This document shows positions 23,056-33,474 of a stretch of 64,000 nt of DNA, one piece after another (position 1 is the stretch's first letter; every line of letters begins with the position of its first letter). Made by a program: the position numbers and the translations under genes. This DNA is from Catonia carolina (lineage: Eukaryota > Arthropoda > Insecta > Hemiptera > Achilidae), in the NCBI GenBank assembly GCA_035578175.1, contig JAQMRL010000001.1, positions 185,949,283 through 186,013,282 of the forward strand. The letters are read 5' to 3'. The notes under the pieces are model-generated. The model saw nothing but the letters and a program-made list of their open reading frames with translations. It ran no database searches and had not been told where the DNA came from.

Positions 23056-24190
23056 CCTTATGACCTATTCCCACGATGCTAGTTTACTAGTAGCTACTAC
23101 CAGCAGGACCTAAGAACGCGTAGATGACGGTTCTCTAGGAGCTAGTTAATTAATGCCAGTGCTCTGATGACAGACGTGAGATGTGTTGTGTATTGCTGTA
23201 CAAAGTACAGCTTACTAGCAACTAGCAATGTTTCCAAACGTTCATACCGAGTTAGTTTACTAGCGCTAGTTCACGTGACCTTTTCTCTTCTACTTGCGCA
23301 AGTAAAATCAAACATGTTCAAAGTTACAAGAGCGCTGGTAAATACTAACGCTTTAACTAAAGGAGCTATAGATACTGAAGTCACGAGATTGCCTTTTGAT
23401 TATGGATGGGTTGTGAGGAAGGGAAGTGAAAATTTGAAGTGCTGCCAACCTTAACAACAGTGAGACACTATTCGTACATTTCACTACCATGCAGTTTCTA
23501 CACACATTGTAAACTGTGGTTTATTCCGAGAAAACGTTTTCTTCATAAAACTTATAACATAAATGTGACCTGTAATATTGCTTATAGCTTAATTATATGA
23601 CTTGAAATGTTTAATTTACTGTATTTACCAGCTACCTTATTCCATTGGAACAAAAGTTTCTACGAATGAATCGCCTTTTTTACTATCGCTGTCACCGGCG
23701 TCTTCACTATCAGTCTCACTAGTTACCCTAATTTACCTAACCGTTTCCTTTTTGTACCAAGTGTCAACAAAATTATCGATGAAAAATTATCTTCTTCACT
23801 GTCTTTAACTTCCTTCTTTATATTTCGAAATGTGGAAAGCCGCTCGCTCACGGCTTTTTTTAAGAGGCACGGATAGGCATATTTGTTTAGCTTAAAAAAA
23901 CCGATATTATGTTTACGGTAACAAACAGTTATATTTGTAGGCCTACAGTTAACCTACAAAAGGTTCCGCGATATACTGTTTATGCTCTGGGTATAGTATA
24001 AATTATTATGTTTGTTGTACTGAAATTAAAGCAGTCGCGCAAACGCACTGATGCTTTACCCCCTTTACTCGTTGCAAACAAGGGCAAACTCGTGACTCAA
24101 GTGACTATACTAGTGGTTCGTTCCCATTACGCTATTTTGCTAGCTGTTAGTCAACTACCAGCTTGTATTAGCGTCGTGGGAATAGGCCCT
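23056..24190. mobile_element. DNA-transposon-like element with inverted ends
   Basis: The left end reads GACCTATTCCCACGATGCTA and the right end, in reverse complement, GGCCTATTCCCACGACGCTA: 18 of 20 identical, inverted. Inside both ends are TACCAGC and many CTAG-containing motifs (TTTACTAG, GCTAGTT, ACTAGCAACTAGC), like subterminal transposase-binding repeats. On the minus strand near 23660-23720 there is a Ser/Asp/Glu-rich frame (TSETDSEDAGDSDSKKGDS) that could be a transposase remnant. No clear target duplication was found (CCTTATGA versus CCCTTTGA is 6 of 8), so the superfamily is open. Confidence 0.6.
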
Positions 24191-24607
24191 TTGACAGTTA
24201 AGCCCTCTTACTTTAGACATTTTACTAGATTTTGATCACTATTACAATCCCACGCCGTAATTCATCATTGCAGTGATACTTCATTACAGTGGTTCCGATG
24301 AAGATGAACTATCAAGTTTCAATTGTATACACACCGCACTAACACTTTATACTTTTAAGGCGTTAATTTATATATAAGGAAAAATACTGTATTCAGAATA
24401 CAATGTTTACAATCACAATACAAAAAAAAACAAAAAACAAAACGGAAACGATTACTATGTTGCTAATTTTTAGTGTTACAACACCAAATAGCTTGAAAAT
24501 AACTTACTTATTCAGGCAGAAAGTATTAAAAATCCAAATAACCACAATCTTTAAAATGTTAAACTAAATTAAATTTATTTAGTTGAATACGTTTAATTAC
24601 CAAGATA

Positions 24608-24826
24608 GTTACTTTTATACGCATTTGAATACTAGACAGTGGTTACCGGTATACTTTGAAGATATTTGGGGTTCATAAACCATATTCTTTCACGAATGAT
24701 CGCCGTGAGTTTGTACAAGACTACACGGCATACATATCATACTCATCTTATTGGGTCATGGGGTTACTTATTGTTCTTAAATTGAACAGATTGCAACGTA
24801 AACAAATAAGGGATAAAAAAGTCATG
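24608..24826 (+). mobile_element. SINE family S3, 5'-truncated copy
   Basis: Aligns with 25269-25490: ATACTAGACAG, GTTACCGGT, CTTATTGGGTCAT, GGGTTACTTAT, CTTAAATTGAACAGATTGCA and AGGGATAAAAAA. It lacks the tRNA-like head. It lies about 660 bp upstream of the complete copy. Confidence 0.8.
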
Positions 24827-24847
24827 TATTTAGTTGCAAATATTCAG

Positions 24848-25043
24848 CCTGGAGAAGATCAACGAGTTCAGAATGAACTGGAGTAGTCATCTGGAACGAA
24901 TGAAGGGAAGCGTTTTACCTAGATTGGCAATGAGTTATAAGCCGAATGGTTGAAAGGGTGTTGGTCGTCCAAGGTGAAGGTAGTTTCTGGAACAAGCAAA
25001 CCCGTGAAATGAAAAAGAAGAAGAAGAATAAGAAAAATAAGAC
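24848..25043 (+). pseudogene. Non-LTR retrotransposon C-terminus
   Basis: Plus-strand frames read EKINEFRMNWSSHLERMKGS, LPRLAMSYKPNG and VGRPR, then run into GAA repeats. This is the HL-x-RM ... GRRDVGRPRKRW end of the same family as 5275-5625 and 13640-14140. It is very short (5'-truncated) and continues directly into the purine tract. Confidence 0.7.
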
Positions 25044-25163
25044 GAAGGAGAAGGAGAAGAAGGAGAAGGAGGAGGAGGAGGAGGAGGAGGAGAAGGAGGA
25101 GGAGAAGGAGAAGGAGAAGAAGGAGGAGGAGGAGGAGAAGAAGAAGAAGAAGAAGAAAAAGAA
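25044..25163 (+). repeat. 120-nt uninterrupted purine tract (GAA/GGA)n
   Basis: Every base on the plus strand from 25044 to 25163 is A or G, in GAA and GGA triplets. It starts where the upstream RT fragment should end, so it probably grew from that element's GAA tail. Parts are mirror-like, which favours triplex (H-DNA). The Ser/Pro and Lys/Glu open frames here are repeat translations. Confidence 0.95.
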
Positions 25164-25185
25164 TACATTAATACCCACCGGGTTG

Positions 25186-25492
25186 GTCCAAAGGTAAAGT
25201 CGTCGCCGTGCTGTTTAATAGCTGATTTTCGGAGAAAAGGATTCCTGGTTCAAATCCTAGTAAATGTAGTTACTTTTATATGAATGTGAATACTAGACAG
25301 TTGTTACCGGTGGTGCTTTGATGATGGTTGGCGTTCAATTAACCATACTTTCTCAGGAATGGTCGCCCTGAGTTTCTACAAGGCTATACGTCATATATAT
25401 CATCCTCACCTTATTGGGTCATAGGGTTACTTATCGTTCTTAAATTGAACAGATTGCAATGTACACAAATTAGGGATAAAAAAATTTCATTA
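25186..25492 (+). mobile_element. SINE family S3, full copy with tRNA-like head
   Basis: The head has TGGTCCAAAGG, fitting the A-box consensus, and a B box GGTTCAAATCC. The body equals the truncated copy at 24608-24826. It ends AGGGATAAAAAAATTTC. The body and tail differ from S1 and S2, so this is a third SINE family. Confidence 0.8.
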
Positions 25493-25499
25493 TTTAAAA

Positions 25500-26730
25500 C
25501 AAAACAAAAATTATTTGAGCAAAATCCCTTTCTCCATAATTTTTATTAAAAAATAAATTATACATCCAAGGAAATGATGAAGAGAACTGTGTGCTATAAG
25601 GTAAATATTAGAAGATGATAGTATTGAAGTAAGTAAGTGAGCTTACTGTGTAACTTACGTAACATGTATACATATTAAGTTCCTGCATGTCACGTACACT
25701 CTGTGAATCTCCTGGATACAATTATAAAAAAAAGCTTATATTATTTTTCAATTTGCTTCGTAAAAAATCGGTTATTTATTTTTGTTAAAACGTTTTGTCA
25801 ACCAGTACATGGTTTAATTCTTAGTTTAAATGATAGTAAAAATGAATTCTAACCGTTAGAATACAATTGAAGAATTTTACGAAATAATTACTTATACAAA
25901 ACCAAATTAATAAACACCAAATTACTCAACTCGAGTCATCAAAATATCAAAAAGAGGGAGATTACGATTACTTAACTCACTCTATTTATTCCGCGACCAT
26001 CTGTTAAACGAAGAGGATTTTAAACAAAGTACTAACGAAGATTTCATTGTTTGTTTATGCAAGATTTATATCATTCTTCAGTCCTTACAGCCTATACACA
26101 TCTTGTGTGACACGACCAACCTTCATTATTGATAGGCTTTTCTTGTCTATAATTCTGTTAAAAAGTTTCTCTCGAATACCGATCAATAATTTTTTGCTAG
26201 TTCTCATTGATATTCTGCTCGTCAACTGTGCTGGTTTGTAGGTTTTGGTACATGTTTCACTAACTTTTCATATAAATTTTGATACATCAAATTTATAATT
26301 TCTCTGCGTTGACAAGATCTTCAGCTGACTTGAATTTGATGTTAGGATTTAAATTAACGAACATCTTTCCTTTTTATACACATCTTAAAAAAATTGATTC
26401 AAATTTTATAATTTTCGTAAAGTGATTGTAAGTTATTAACTACATTGGTGTTATTACTAATCAAATAAAAGGATTACTAATAAAATTGTATAGGATTTAT
26501 ATAATTGGTTTAATTTTGATTTTAAATTTAATGATTTGAAATTAAAACTATGTATTATGATATTTCAGTTGAATAGAGCCAAGTTATAAAAGCTAAGTAA
26601 ACATTTTAATTTTTTTCAGCTGCATACAGAATGAATTTATGTTTAAAATTCTCTGAGACTTGCTGTTGAATTTTGTGAAAGGTTGCCCTTTGTGATTATG
26701 TGAGATTGATGATTCGGAATGAATTATTTA
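25500..26730. other. AT-rich stretch, no recognised gene
   Basis: No motif or repeat recognised up to the left boundary of the palindrome. Confidence 0.4.
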
Positions 26731-27953
26731 TACCGGTGAACAAAGTACTATTATGAGTAACTAAGTAATAAAATTCATAGAATTTTTATGAAATGCGTAC
26801 TAAAGAAATTAACCCTAAGAAATCGTACATATTCTTTTTTTTACTTATACTGAATCTCTAGAAATCATTTATTCTCTTTTTTTTTGTTAAACTTATATTG
26901 TTTTATGCTAGTAACAGGGGGTGGTGTGTTAAATTATTTGAACTCTGCTAGTTCCAGAGTTAAAAAATATAGTTCTTTTCTTATCACACGGACAGCAAAC
27001 TATATGTCTGAAGCATTTAAGAATAGAAGAGGTAGAGGTGTAAAAGCTACTAGTCAGAGTTATCTCTTCTGAGAGTAATGAATTTCATTTTACAGCCAGA
27101 CCCTGTTGTGAATGAAGTGAAGGTGTCATTTGCATGGTGAAAAGTAGATGCTTTACAGAGAGCCTAGCATTTTGATACGTATACTTCACTACACAGTGAG
27201 GAAGGCAATATGAATCAATTCATTCCTTGTTTTACTTAGCCTTACTTTAAGTCTCTAGAGGTTCAAACCCGTATTTCGGCTGATGACTTAAACAACATGT
27301 GGTTTTAATATATTACATGCACAACAATATACCAAATTTGTAGCTTATAATTGAGATTCGCCAGGAGCCTCAAAAGTACGTTAAATATGAGTTTGAAACT
27401 CATAAGATTACAAGACATCTCATTATAAAAAGTACTATTTTCTTATACCCAAAACGCACGCTAGTATAGAAGAGATTCATCGTACTGTCAACGTTTTCAA
27501 CAAAAGGTTTTAGGAACTAAAATTGTGCTCAGCAGTATTTCTTCACATTTTAAAAGCCTTCGATAAAGTGTGGCATCAGGGACTTTTCTACAAAATTTTA
27601 GAAAAATGTATCCACACTTCTTTCCAAATTTTTAAATAATTTCTTTCAAATTGTATATTTTTTATAAAAATTTATTTTGAGTAGTCATCATTGAATAAAA
27701 TTCAAGCTGGAGTTCCTCAAGCAGCGTCTTAGCGCCCATAATGTACACTTTATACAAAAAGTGTATTATTTTTTTACATATGAAACATTCTATCATTTAC
27801 AAAACATAAATAAATTACTCTACATTTTATGATAATTATAGAAATAACCTCAAATTTAGTACCTAGACAATATCACAGAATATATGAATAGAAAATTAGG
27901 TACTCCTTGGGAAAAAATATTTTATTCTATCGTCTTCACAGCAAAGACTAAAA
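26731..27953 (+). repeat. Left arm of 1.2-kb palindrome
   Basis: This arm matches the reverse complement of 29737-30968 from GGTGAACAAAGTACTATTAT at the outer end to CACAGCAAAGACTAAAA at the inner end. By eye the inner two thirds differ at only a few bases per hundred; the outer part has small indels. The arm contains R400 (26917-27296) and part of a Jockey RT (27435 on). The Jockey continues beyond the inner boundary here but stops dead at the boundary in the other arm, so this arm is the donor. Confidence 0.92.
26917..27296 (+). repeat. R400 dispersed repeat, copy 3
   Basis: Colinear with the other R400 copies. It starts GTGGTGTGTTAAATTATTTG and ends GGCTGATGACTTAAACAAC. Its mirror image is copy 4 in the right arm. 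Confidence 0.75.
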
Positions 27954-28485
27954 CTGCAGCCCCATGGTACGTAACCAATGAATTACTACACAATGGCCTA
28001 AACCTGCCCTCCATAAAAAAAGAAATTAAACAACATAGCTAAAAACATTTCCAAAAACTAGAAGACCATCAGAATCCATTAGCGATTAACCTTCTCGACA
28101 ACAGCGAAGATACTCACAGACTGAAACGATTTAAAACACTGGACTTACTTCCACGATTTTGTTAATCATTTAAATTTTTTTTCTTTCCTACTTCAACTAC
28201 TAATCATCGTCATCTCATAATAGGTATCGTATTATTTCTATCATCGTCATCATCTTCAGCTTCAACAACTTTGTGTTTCAAGATGTCGATTCACAGTTCA
28301 TCAAGTTTAGTTTTGTTCGTATATATATACATATATTTTTCTTTGCATTTAGTCTTGTTGAAACACACTACTGATTGTGGTTTTTATTTTAATTCTAAGG
28401 GCATTATTCAGATTTTCTTATCTTTGTTTAAAGTTTTTTATCTGTAAACTGATTGTAAAAGAAATACACTGTTACAATAAAAATT
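27435..28485 (+). pseudogene. Jockey-like RT remnant with 3' UTR
   Basis: Plus-strand frames give EEIHRTVNVFNKRF, CSAVFLHILKAFDKVWHQGL (RT block A), FYKILEKC, NKIQAGVPQAAS (block B), then after a gap KTKTAAPWYVTNELLHNGLN, LPSIKKEIKQ, HQNPLAINLLDNSEDTHRLK and LDLLPRFC with a stop near 28165. The YADD block and following ~80 residues are missing. The 3' UTR (to about 28485) is the same as the detached one at 3932-4251. The left-arm boundary of the palindrome (27953) cuts this element. Confidence 0.85.
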
Positions 28486-28509
28486 CTCTGAAGATGGTAG
28501 TACTGTTTT

Positions 28510-28660
28510 TACCATGAATTGGAATTGAAGTTGGCTTACTAGTTTAATGGACATTTTTGGTTCGTTTTAATGTTGAATTGCTACATTTTTTCGGTGTCTC
28601 AAATTAAAGTTAATTCCAAATCCTAATCTTCCACTGATTATACTAAAGGCAAAAAATTGA
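28510..28660 (+). repeat. Direct repeat in palindrome spacer, unit 1
   Basis: TTACCATGAATTGGAATTGA, GTTTAATGGACATTTTTGGT and TACTAAAGG match 29175-29320 in the same orientation with scattered mismatches (roughly three quarters identical by eye). Class unknown. Confidence 0.65.
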
Positions 28661-29174
28661 AAGCTGTATAATGACGAAAATATAAAAAAAACAGGCTATT
28701 TGAATCTAACTTTTGTTAAAACAGTTACACATTTAGATTTATTTTAAAAGTCTACCTTAAACTTTAATTATAATAAGAAAAATTTTATAATTTATTTACT
28801 TTATAAATAAATTATTCTTATATTTTAAATGTTTAGTGATATAAATATTTTTAATCGTGGTTAATTATTCATCATTATTAAAAAAAATTCTTTTGATTAC
28901 TTGTTTTTAAAAATAATGATAAATTTTTATTTTCCTTTTCAAAATATTTTCGATAAAAGTACTCTTAGTCTTGTATTTTACGAATAAACGACAATCTTTG
29001 TGATTTCTTTTAAAAAGTTTTAAATCAGCAAGGAACTCAGCCAACTGCCTGTCAAATTGCTAAACTTTCCGCACATTGGAATCACGAGGACTAAAATGTC
29101 ACCAGAAAGACAAATCCTTATATGTTTCGTGTGCAGAAACGTGTCAGTTAATATGTTGAATTATTTCGAATTCT

Positions 29175-29320
29175 TCTTTTACCATAAATCGAAATTGAAG
29201 TTGGTCTTTTAGCTTAATAGATATTTTTGGTTTTTTAATCTTAAAATATTACAGTTTTTTGGTGCATCTAATTAAAATTGATTGAGAATGTTAATTTTCT
29301 ACCGATAATACTAAAGGAGA
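29175..29320 (+). repeat. Direct repeat in palindrome spacer, unit 2
   Basis: TTACCATAAATCGAAATTGA, GCTTAATAGATATTTTTGGT and TACTAAAGG, partner of 28510-28660. The units start about 660 bp apart. Confidence 0.65.
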
Positions 29321-29524
29321 AATCAAAATATATATTAAAAAACATTTCTATTATCTGTAGAAAATGAGGAGAGATTTTTCTTTGTAATGTTTTTTTCACA
29401 AAATCGGCAAACAATTGTAAATAATACCGTATTGCTGATCAGGATAATATTTTCATACTTTCATTGTCAGTAAAATAGCCACAATCGATTCTCATCCCTT
29501 TTCTATTATTGCTTTATTAGTTTA

Positions 29525-29715
29525 AAAAAAGTCGCAACAGCTGTTTTGGTTATTCACGACTACAATTATTTACGGTTCAGAATCAGTGGGTTATGAAATT
29601 TAATAATTTCTGACTCTAGCCAGGAATCACATCCAAGCCAAAGGTCCCGGGTTCTTTCCGGCTTTGTAGGGAACAGCAGAGACTACTGCTTTGCCACTGG
29701 ACTTCGGAGGTCCAG
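29525..29715 (-). mobile_element. SINE-like remnant (S1-type tail)
   Basis: The minus strand ends GCTGTTGCGACTTTTTTTAA, resembling the S1 tail, and has a head with AGTCCAGTGGCAAAGCAG and CCCGGGACCTT. The B box is replaced or displaced. It abuts the inner end of the right palindrome arm (29737), so it may mark the breakpoint. Confidence 0.5.
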
Positions 29716-29936
29716 TGCAAAGAGGATTCATTTGAATTTTAGTCTTTGCTGTGAAGACAATAGAATAAAATATTTTTTCCCAAGAAGTACCTAATTTTCT
29801 ATTCATATATTTTGTGATATTGTCTAGGTACTAAATTTGAGGTTATTTCTATAATTATCATAAAATGTAGAATAATTTATTTATGTTTTATAAATGATAG
29901 AATGTTTCATATGTAAAAAATAATACACTTTTTGTA

Positions 29937-30270
29937 TAACGTGTACATTATGGGCGCTAAGACGCTGCTTGAGGATCTCCAGCTTGAATTTTATTCAACG
30001 ATGACTACTCAAAAAAAAATTTTATAAAAAATATACAATTTGAAAGAAATTATTTAAAAATTTGGAAAGAAGTATGGATACATATTTCTAAAATTTTGTC
30101 GAGAAGTCCCTGATGCCACACTTTATCGAAGGCTTTTAAAATGTGAAGAAATACTGCTGAGCACAATTTTAGTTCCTAAAACCTTTTGTTGAAAACGTTG
30201 ACAGTACGATGAATCTGTTCTATACTAGCGTGCATTTTGGGTTTAAGAAAATAGTACTTTTTATAATGAG
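29937..30270 (-). pseudogene. Jockey RT fragment in right palindrome arm
   Basis: Reverse complement of the 27435-27750 part of the left-arm Jockey, with the same FDKVWHQG block and the same lost catalytic region. It arose by the inverted duplication and not by its own insertion: no poly(A) or 3' UTR follows, and the sequence stops exactly at the arm boundary. Confidence 0.8.
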
Positions 30271-30391
30271 ATGTCTTGTAATCTTATGAGTTTCAAACTC
30301 ATATTTAACGTACTTTTGACGCTCTCTGGCGAATCTCACTTAAAAGCTACAAATTTGGTATATTGTTGTGCATGTAATATTAAAACCACAT

Positions 30392-30776
30392 GCTGTTTAA
30401 GTCATCAGCCGAAATACGGGTTTGAACCTCTAGAGACTTAAAGTAAGGCTAAGTAAAACAAGGAATGAATTGATTCATATTGCCTTCCTCACTGTGTAGT
30501 GAAGTATGCGTATCAAAATGCTAGGCTCTCTGTAAAGCATCTACTTTCCACCATGCAAATGACACCTTCAATTCATTAACAACAGGGTCTGGCTGTAAAA
30601 TGAAATTCATTACTCTCAGAAGAGATAACTCTGACTAGTAGCTTTTACACCTCTACCTCTTCTATTCTTAAATGCTTCAGACATGTAGTTGGCTGTCCAT
30701 GTGATAAGAAAAGAACTATATTTTTTAACCCTGGAACTAGCAGAGTTCAAATAATTTAACACACCACCCTCTGTTA
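30392..30776 (-). repeat. R400 dispersed repeat, copy 4
   Basis: Minus-strand copy, mirror of 26917-27296. Here the 5' end reads (on the minus strand) CATAACAGAGGGTGGTGTGT. Confidence 0.75.
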
Positions 30777-30969
30777 TGAGGATAAAACATATATAAGTTT
30801 AAGAAAAAAAACAGAATAGGCCTATATGATTTCTAGAGATATAAGTAAAAAAAAGAAATGTATGATTTCTTTTGGTTAATTTCTTTAGTACGCATTTCAT
30901 AAAAATTCTATGAATAGATAAATCTTATTACTTAGTTACTCATAATAGTACTTCGTTCACCTGTATACC

Positions 30970-32184
30970 CTACAAATGTTTTATCCGAAGGGAGATTTTT
31001 TACTTTTCTTAACTCTGAGTACTATTTTTTATTTCTGGAGAGAATATAAAAGTTTGTGCTGAAGATAGTTAAGGAATATTATTACTTCTTTGGTGAAATA
31101 ATGAATATAATTTACTATTTTTATTAGATTCAGAGAACCTGGAAAGAATATTCGACGTAGTAGTTGTCATTGGAATATTATTTTAATCGATTCTCTCGTA
31201 ACTGATTACGAATTTAGAAATTTTTAAGTATATTTTTTCCTGTTAATATGGTTTACCGATTTAATGCGTTTGATGAAATCTTTGGTGGTGTATTGTTTCA
31301 ACGACAGCAGATATTCTGTCTTATCCACGATTCGCTTAGAACCACTACTAAGAAAACATTTGATTTTTGTTTAAATTTTAACGAAGTATATAACTGTGGA
31401 AAATCAATAATGTTACGTATTACTAAGATATAAATATTTGAATTATCAAATAAAAAATAAACCGTTCTTAAAATGTATATTTTATTTATATTTACATAAT
31501 AAATCTTTCTTATTCATCAAGAGTAAAAGAAATACACAATATTTCAGTTCAATTTCTATCTAAACAATAAAATTTAGGCTACATAATTTTCAAGTACATT
31601 GTAGTATAATGTTGTAAAATAAATTATCAATAATTGTAATGTAGATCATTTAATTGTAAAAGTAACAAATGGATTTACAGATTTTTTAACAAAATTTGTA
31701 AAAACAATTTTTTTATTTTATTAACACCAAACAATATTATAATTTTTATAAAATTTGTCAAAACATTTAAACCATGTAGTTAACAACTATATAAATTAAT
31801 TGTTTCAAAAATATTTCAACGTAATAATTCTTAATATTAAATTAATGTTTTATAAATTTTATAAAATATTTCATTGATTTTTTTTTAACTTAGCTCATAA
31901 CGTATTACATAAATAAATGAATTGCTTTTTCTATGTGAAAATGGTAATTGCTTATTTGATCAAGATAGTAAAATCAACATATTAAATTCTGTACTGAGTT
32001 TTTAAAGAAACAATCTGTATTGAAAAATAATTTTTTTACAAAAAAATTCAACTCTGTTCGAATTTTGGAGTAAGCCTGCCTCTAAAACAAGCAAAAATAA
32101 TATATTTTAGTGGAAAAACTGTGGGAAGATTTATGGGAGGATAAGATAAATATTTGTCATTAATATCAATGGAGGTGGTAAGTA
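30970..32184. other. AT-rich stretch, no recognised gene
   Basis: Nothing recognised. The open frame at 31248-31433 has no motif. Very AT-rich from 31440 to 32050. Confidence 0.4.
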
Positions 32185-32575
32185 GTAAAATTAGATATAT
32201 TCTTGCGAGGATTTACAGCCCCAGCCGTATCTCGCTTCCTAAGCATCACCTCTCTCTGTCTCGCCAGTCCCCATCGAAGAGCCGCCGCAAAGACATTGCC
32301 TCCTGCACCCCATCCAACCATGTCACTTCCGGCCTACCCCTCCTTCTACCGGCTGATATTCACTCCCATACCCTCTTTGGCCACCTATCATCTTCCATCC
32401 TCTGCAAATGGCCAAACCATTTTAACTGCTTCCGAAATATGGTATCCATGATATTTCCTTGAACGCCAATTCTTCTCCTAATTTCAGAATTCGGAATTCG
32501 ATCGATCCGCGACCACCTCAGCTCCGCCTCCAGAAATCCATCTCTCCATCACTTTTAGGCGATCCTTAGTAGTAA
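32185..32575 (-). pseudogene. GC-richer non-LTR retrotransposon C-terminus
   Basis: One minus-strand frame runs through AELRWSRIDRIPNSEIRRRI, GVQGNIMDTIFRKQLKWFGH, LQRMEDDRWPKRVWE, a single TGA, ISAGRRRGRPEVTWLDGVQE and AMSLRRLFDGDWRDR. KQLKWFGHLQRM and GRRRRGRP are the C-terminal signature of an insect endonuclease-RT family. Only one stop interrupts about 110 codons before a frameshift near 32260. Base composition is much more balanced than the flanks, which suggests a recent arrival that has not drifted to the local AT content. Confidence 0.85.
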
Positions 32576-32686
32576 AATTTAATATTTTAAATACCTAGAT
32601 AAAAGTTTTCTTAATATGCTGTAGATAGAGCATAGAGTCCTTGCTTTTTTTGATGCCCCAGTACCAGTAGCCGATTAGTTCTACTA

Positions 32687-33469
32687 CAGTAAACTACTGG
32701 TTATCCAAATCCGGATTATCCAAAACGTCAAAAAAATACTCAGTATTTGAAATGTTATTTTTCTGCAAATAACTTTAATAAAAACAAGAAATAGGTAATG
32801 AATACTCTAAACTGTCTTTCTGAACCAAAATACTGTTTAAGCAAGCTTTACTGTAATTTATAGTAGATGAAGTACGCCTAAATGACGTTCAGCACTGCAG
32901 AAGCAGTATTTTTGCCGAAAAATGAGTATTTTACTTGCGATAGCCAACTACTAGGCCTTCTGTTTATTTTTGGCTACATCATGATCTCTATGGTTCGTTG
33001 AGAATAGTGTTGAGCTGCAAACAGTCAATTAGTACTGTATTGTGGTTGAGTGGGATCAATAATGTCTTGGAATTAATGTATTTTTCAATTCGTTTTGTGG
33101 CTAATTAAAGTTACGTACCAGTTGTGGAAATGAATTCATATTAACAATGTCGTGTAAACGTAAACGCGTGGTCATAACTATTGAACGACCCTCACAGATG
33201 TATTTTTAATTAAAGATTTGCGGGACATTACGGTAAGAAAACGAATGGAAAATAAAAACCAGAAAAACTTTCTGACTTTTTCAAAAAAAAAATTAAAATA
33301 CGGTAAATATTTTACAATTAAATCGTACGAAAAAAGTTTTTAGGACACAGTCATGTTTTTAAAAATAAAAAACCTTTTTATTGTTATTTAGAAAACCCGG
33401 CTTATCCGAAAGTTTTGGTTATCCGAAATCGGCTCGCCTCAATTATTTCAGATAACCGGGAGTTTACTG
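32687..33469. mobile_element. Deleted pogo/Tigger-type DNA transposon
   Basis: The ends are inverted: left CAGTAAACTACTGGTTATCC, right (reverse complement) CAGTAAACTCCCGGTTATCT, each followed by further GGATTATCC/GGATAACC motifs. TA dinucleotides flank both ends (32685-32686 and 33470-33471), the Tc1/mariner/pogo target duplication. A CAGT start and TTATCC-rich ends fit the pogo/Tigger group. The only coding remnant is the start of a transposase at 33147. At 783 bp it is far shorter than an autonomous Tigger, so most of the gene is deleted. Confidence 0.8.
33147..33195 (+). pseudogene. Tigger/jerky-type transposase N-terminal stub
   Basis: The frame from ATG 33147 reads MSCKRKRVVITIERPSQMYF and then a stop. 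MS-x-KRKRVVLTIE is the usual opening of Tigger/jerky transposases, just before the CENP-B-type helix-turn-helix. Everything after the first ~13 residues is lost. Confidence 0.65.
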
Positions 33470-33474
33470 TATCC

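Larger units (their letters stand above)
29737..30968 (-). repeat. Right arm of 1.2-kb palindrome
   Basis: Inverted copy of 26731-27953. It carries R400 copy 4 (30392-30776, minus) and a Jockey fragment (about 29937-30270, minus; KAFDKVWHQ and the AGVPQ region in degraded form). With the other arm and the 1.78-kb spacer (27954-29736) it forms a 4.24-kb palindrome. Confidence 0.92.

Noticed and set aside
24915..25197. Ser/Pro/Phe-rich or Lys/Glu-rich proteins
   Set aside because: Translations of the GAA/GGA purine tract.
26731..30968. LTR retrotransposon with long terminal repeats
   Set aside because: The long repeats are inverted, not direct, and there is no primer binding site, polypurine tract or gag/pol between them.
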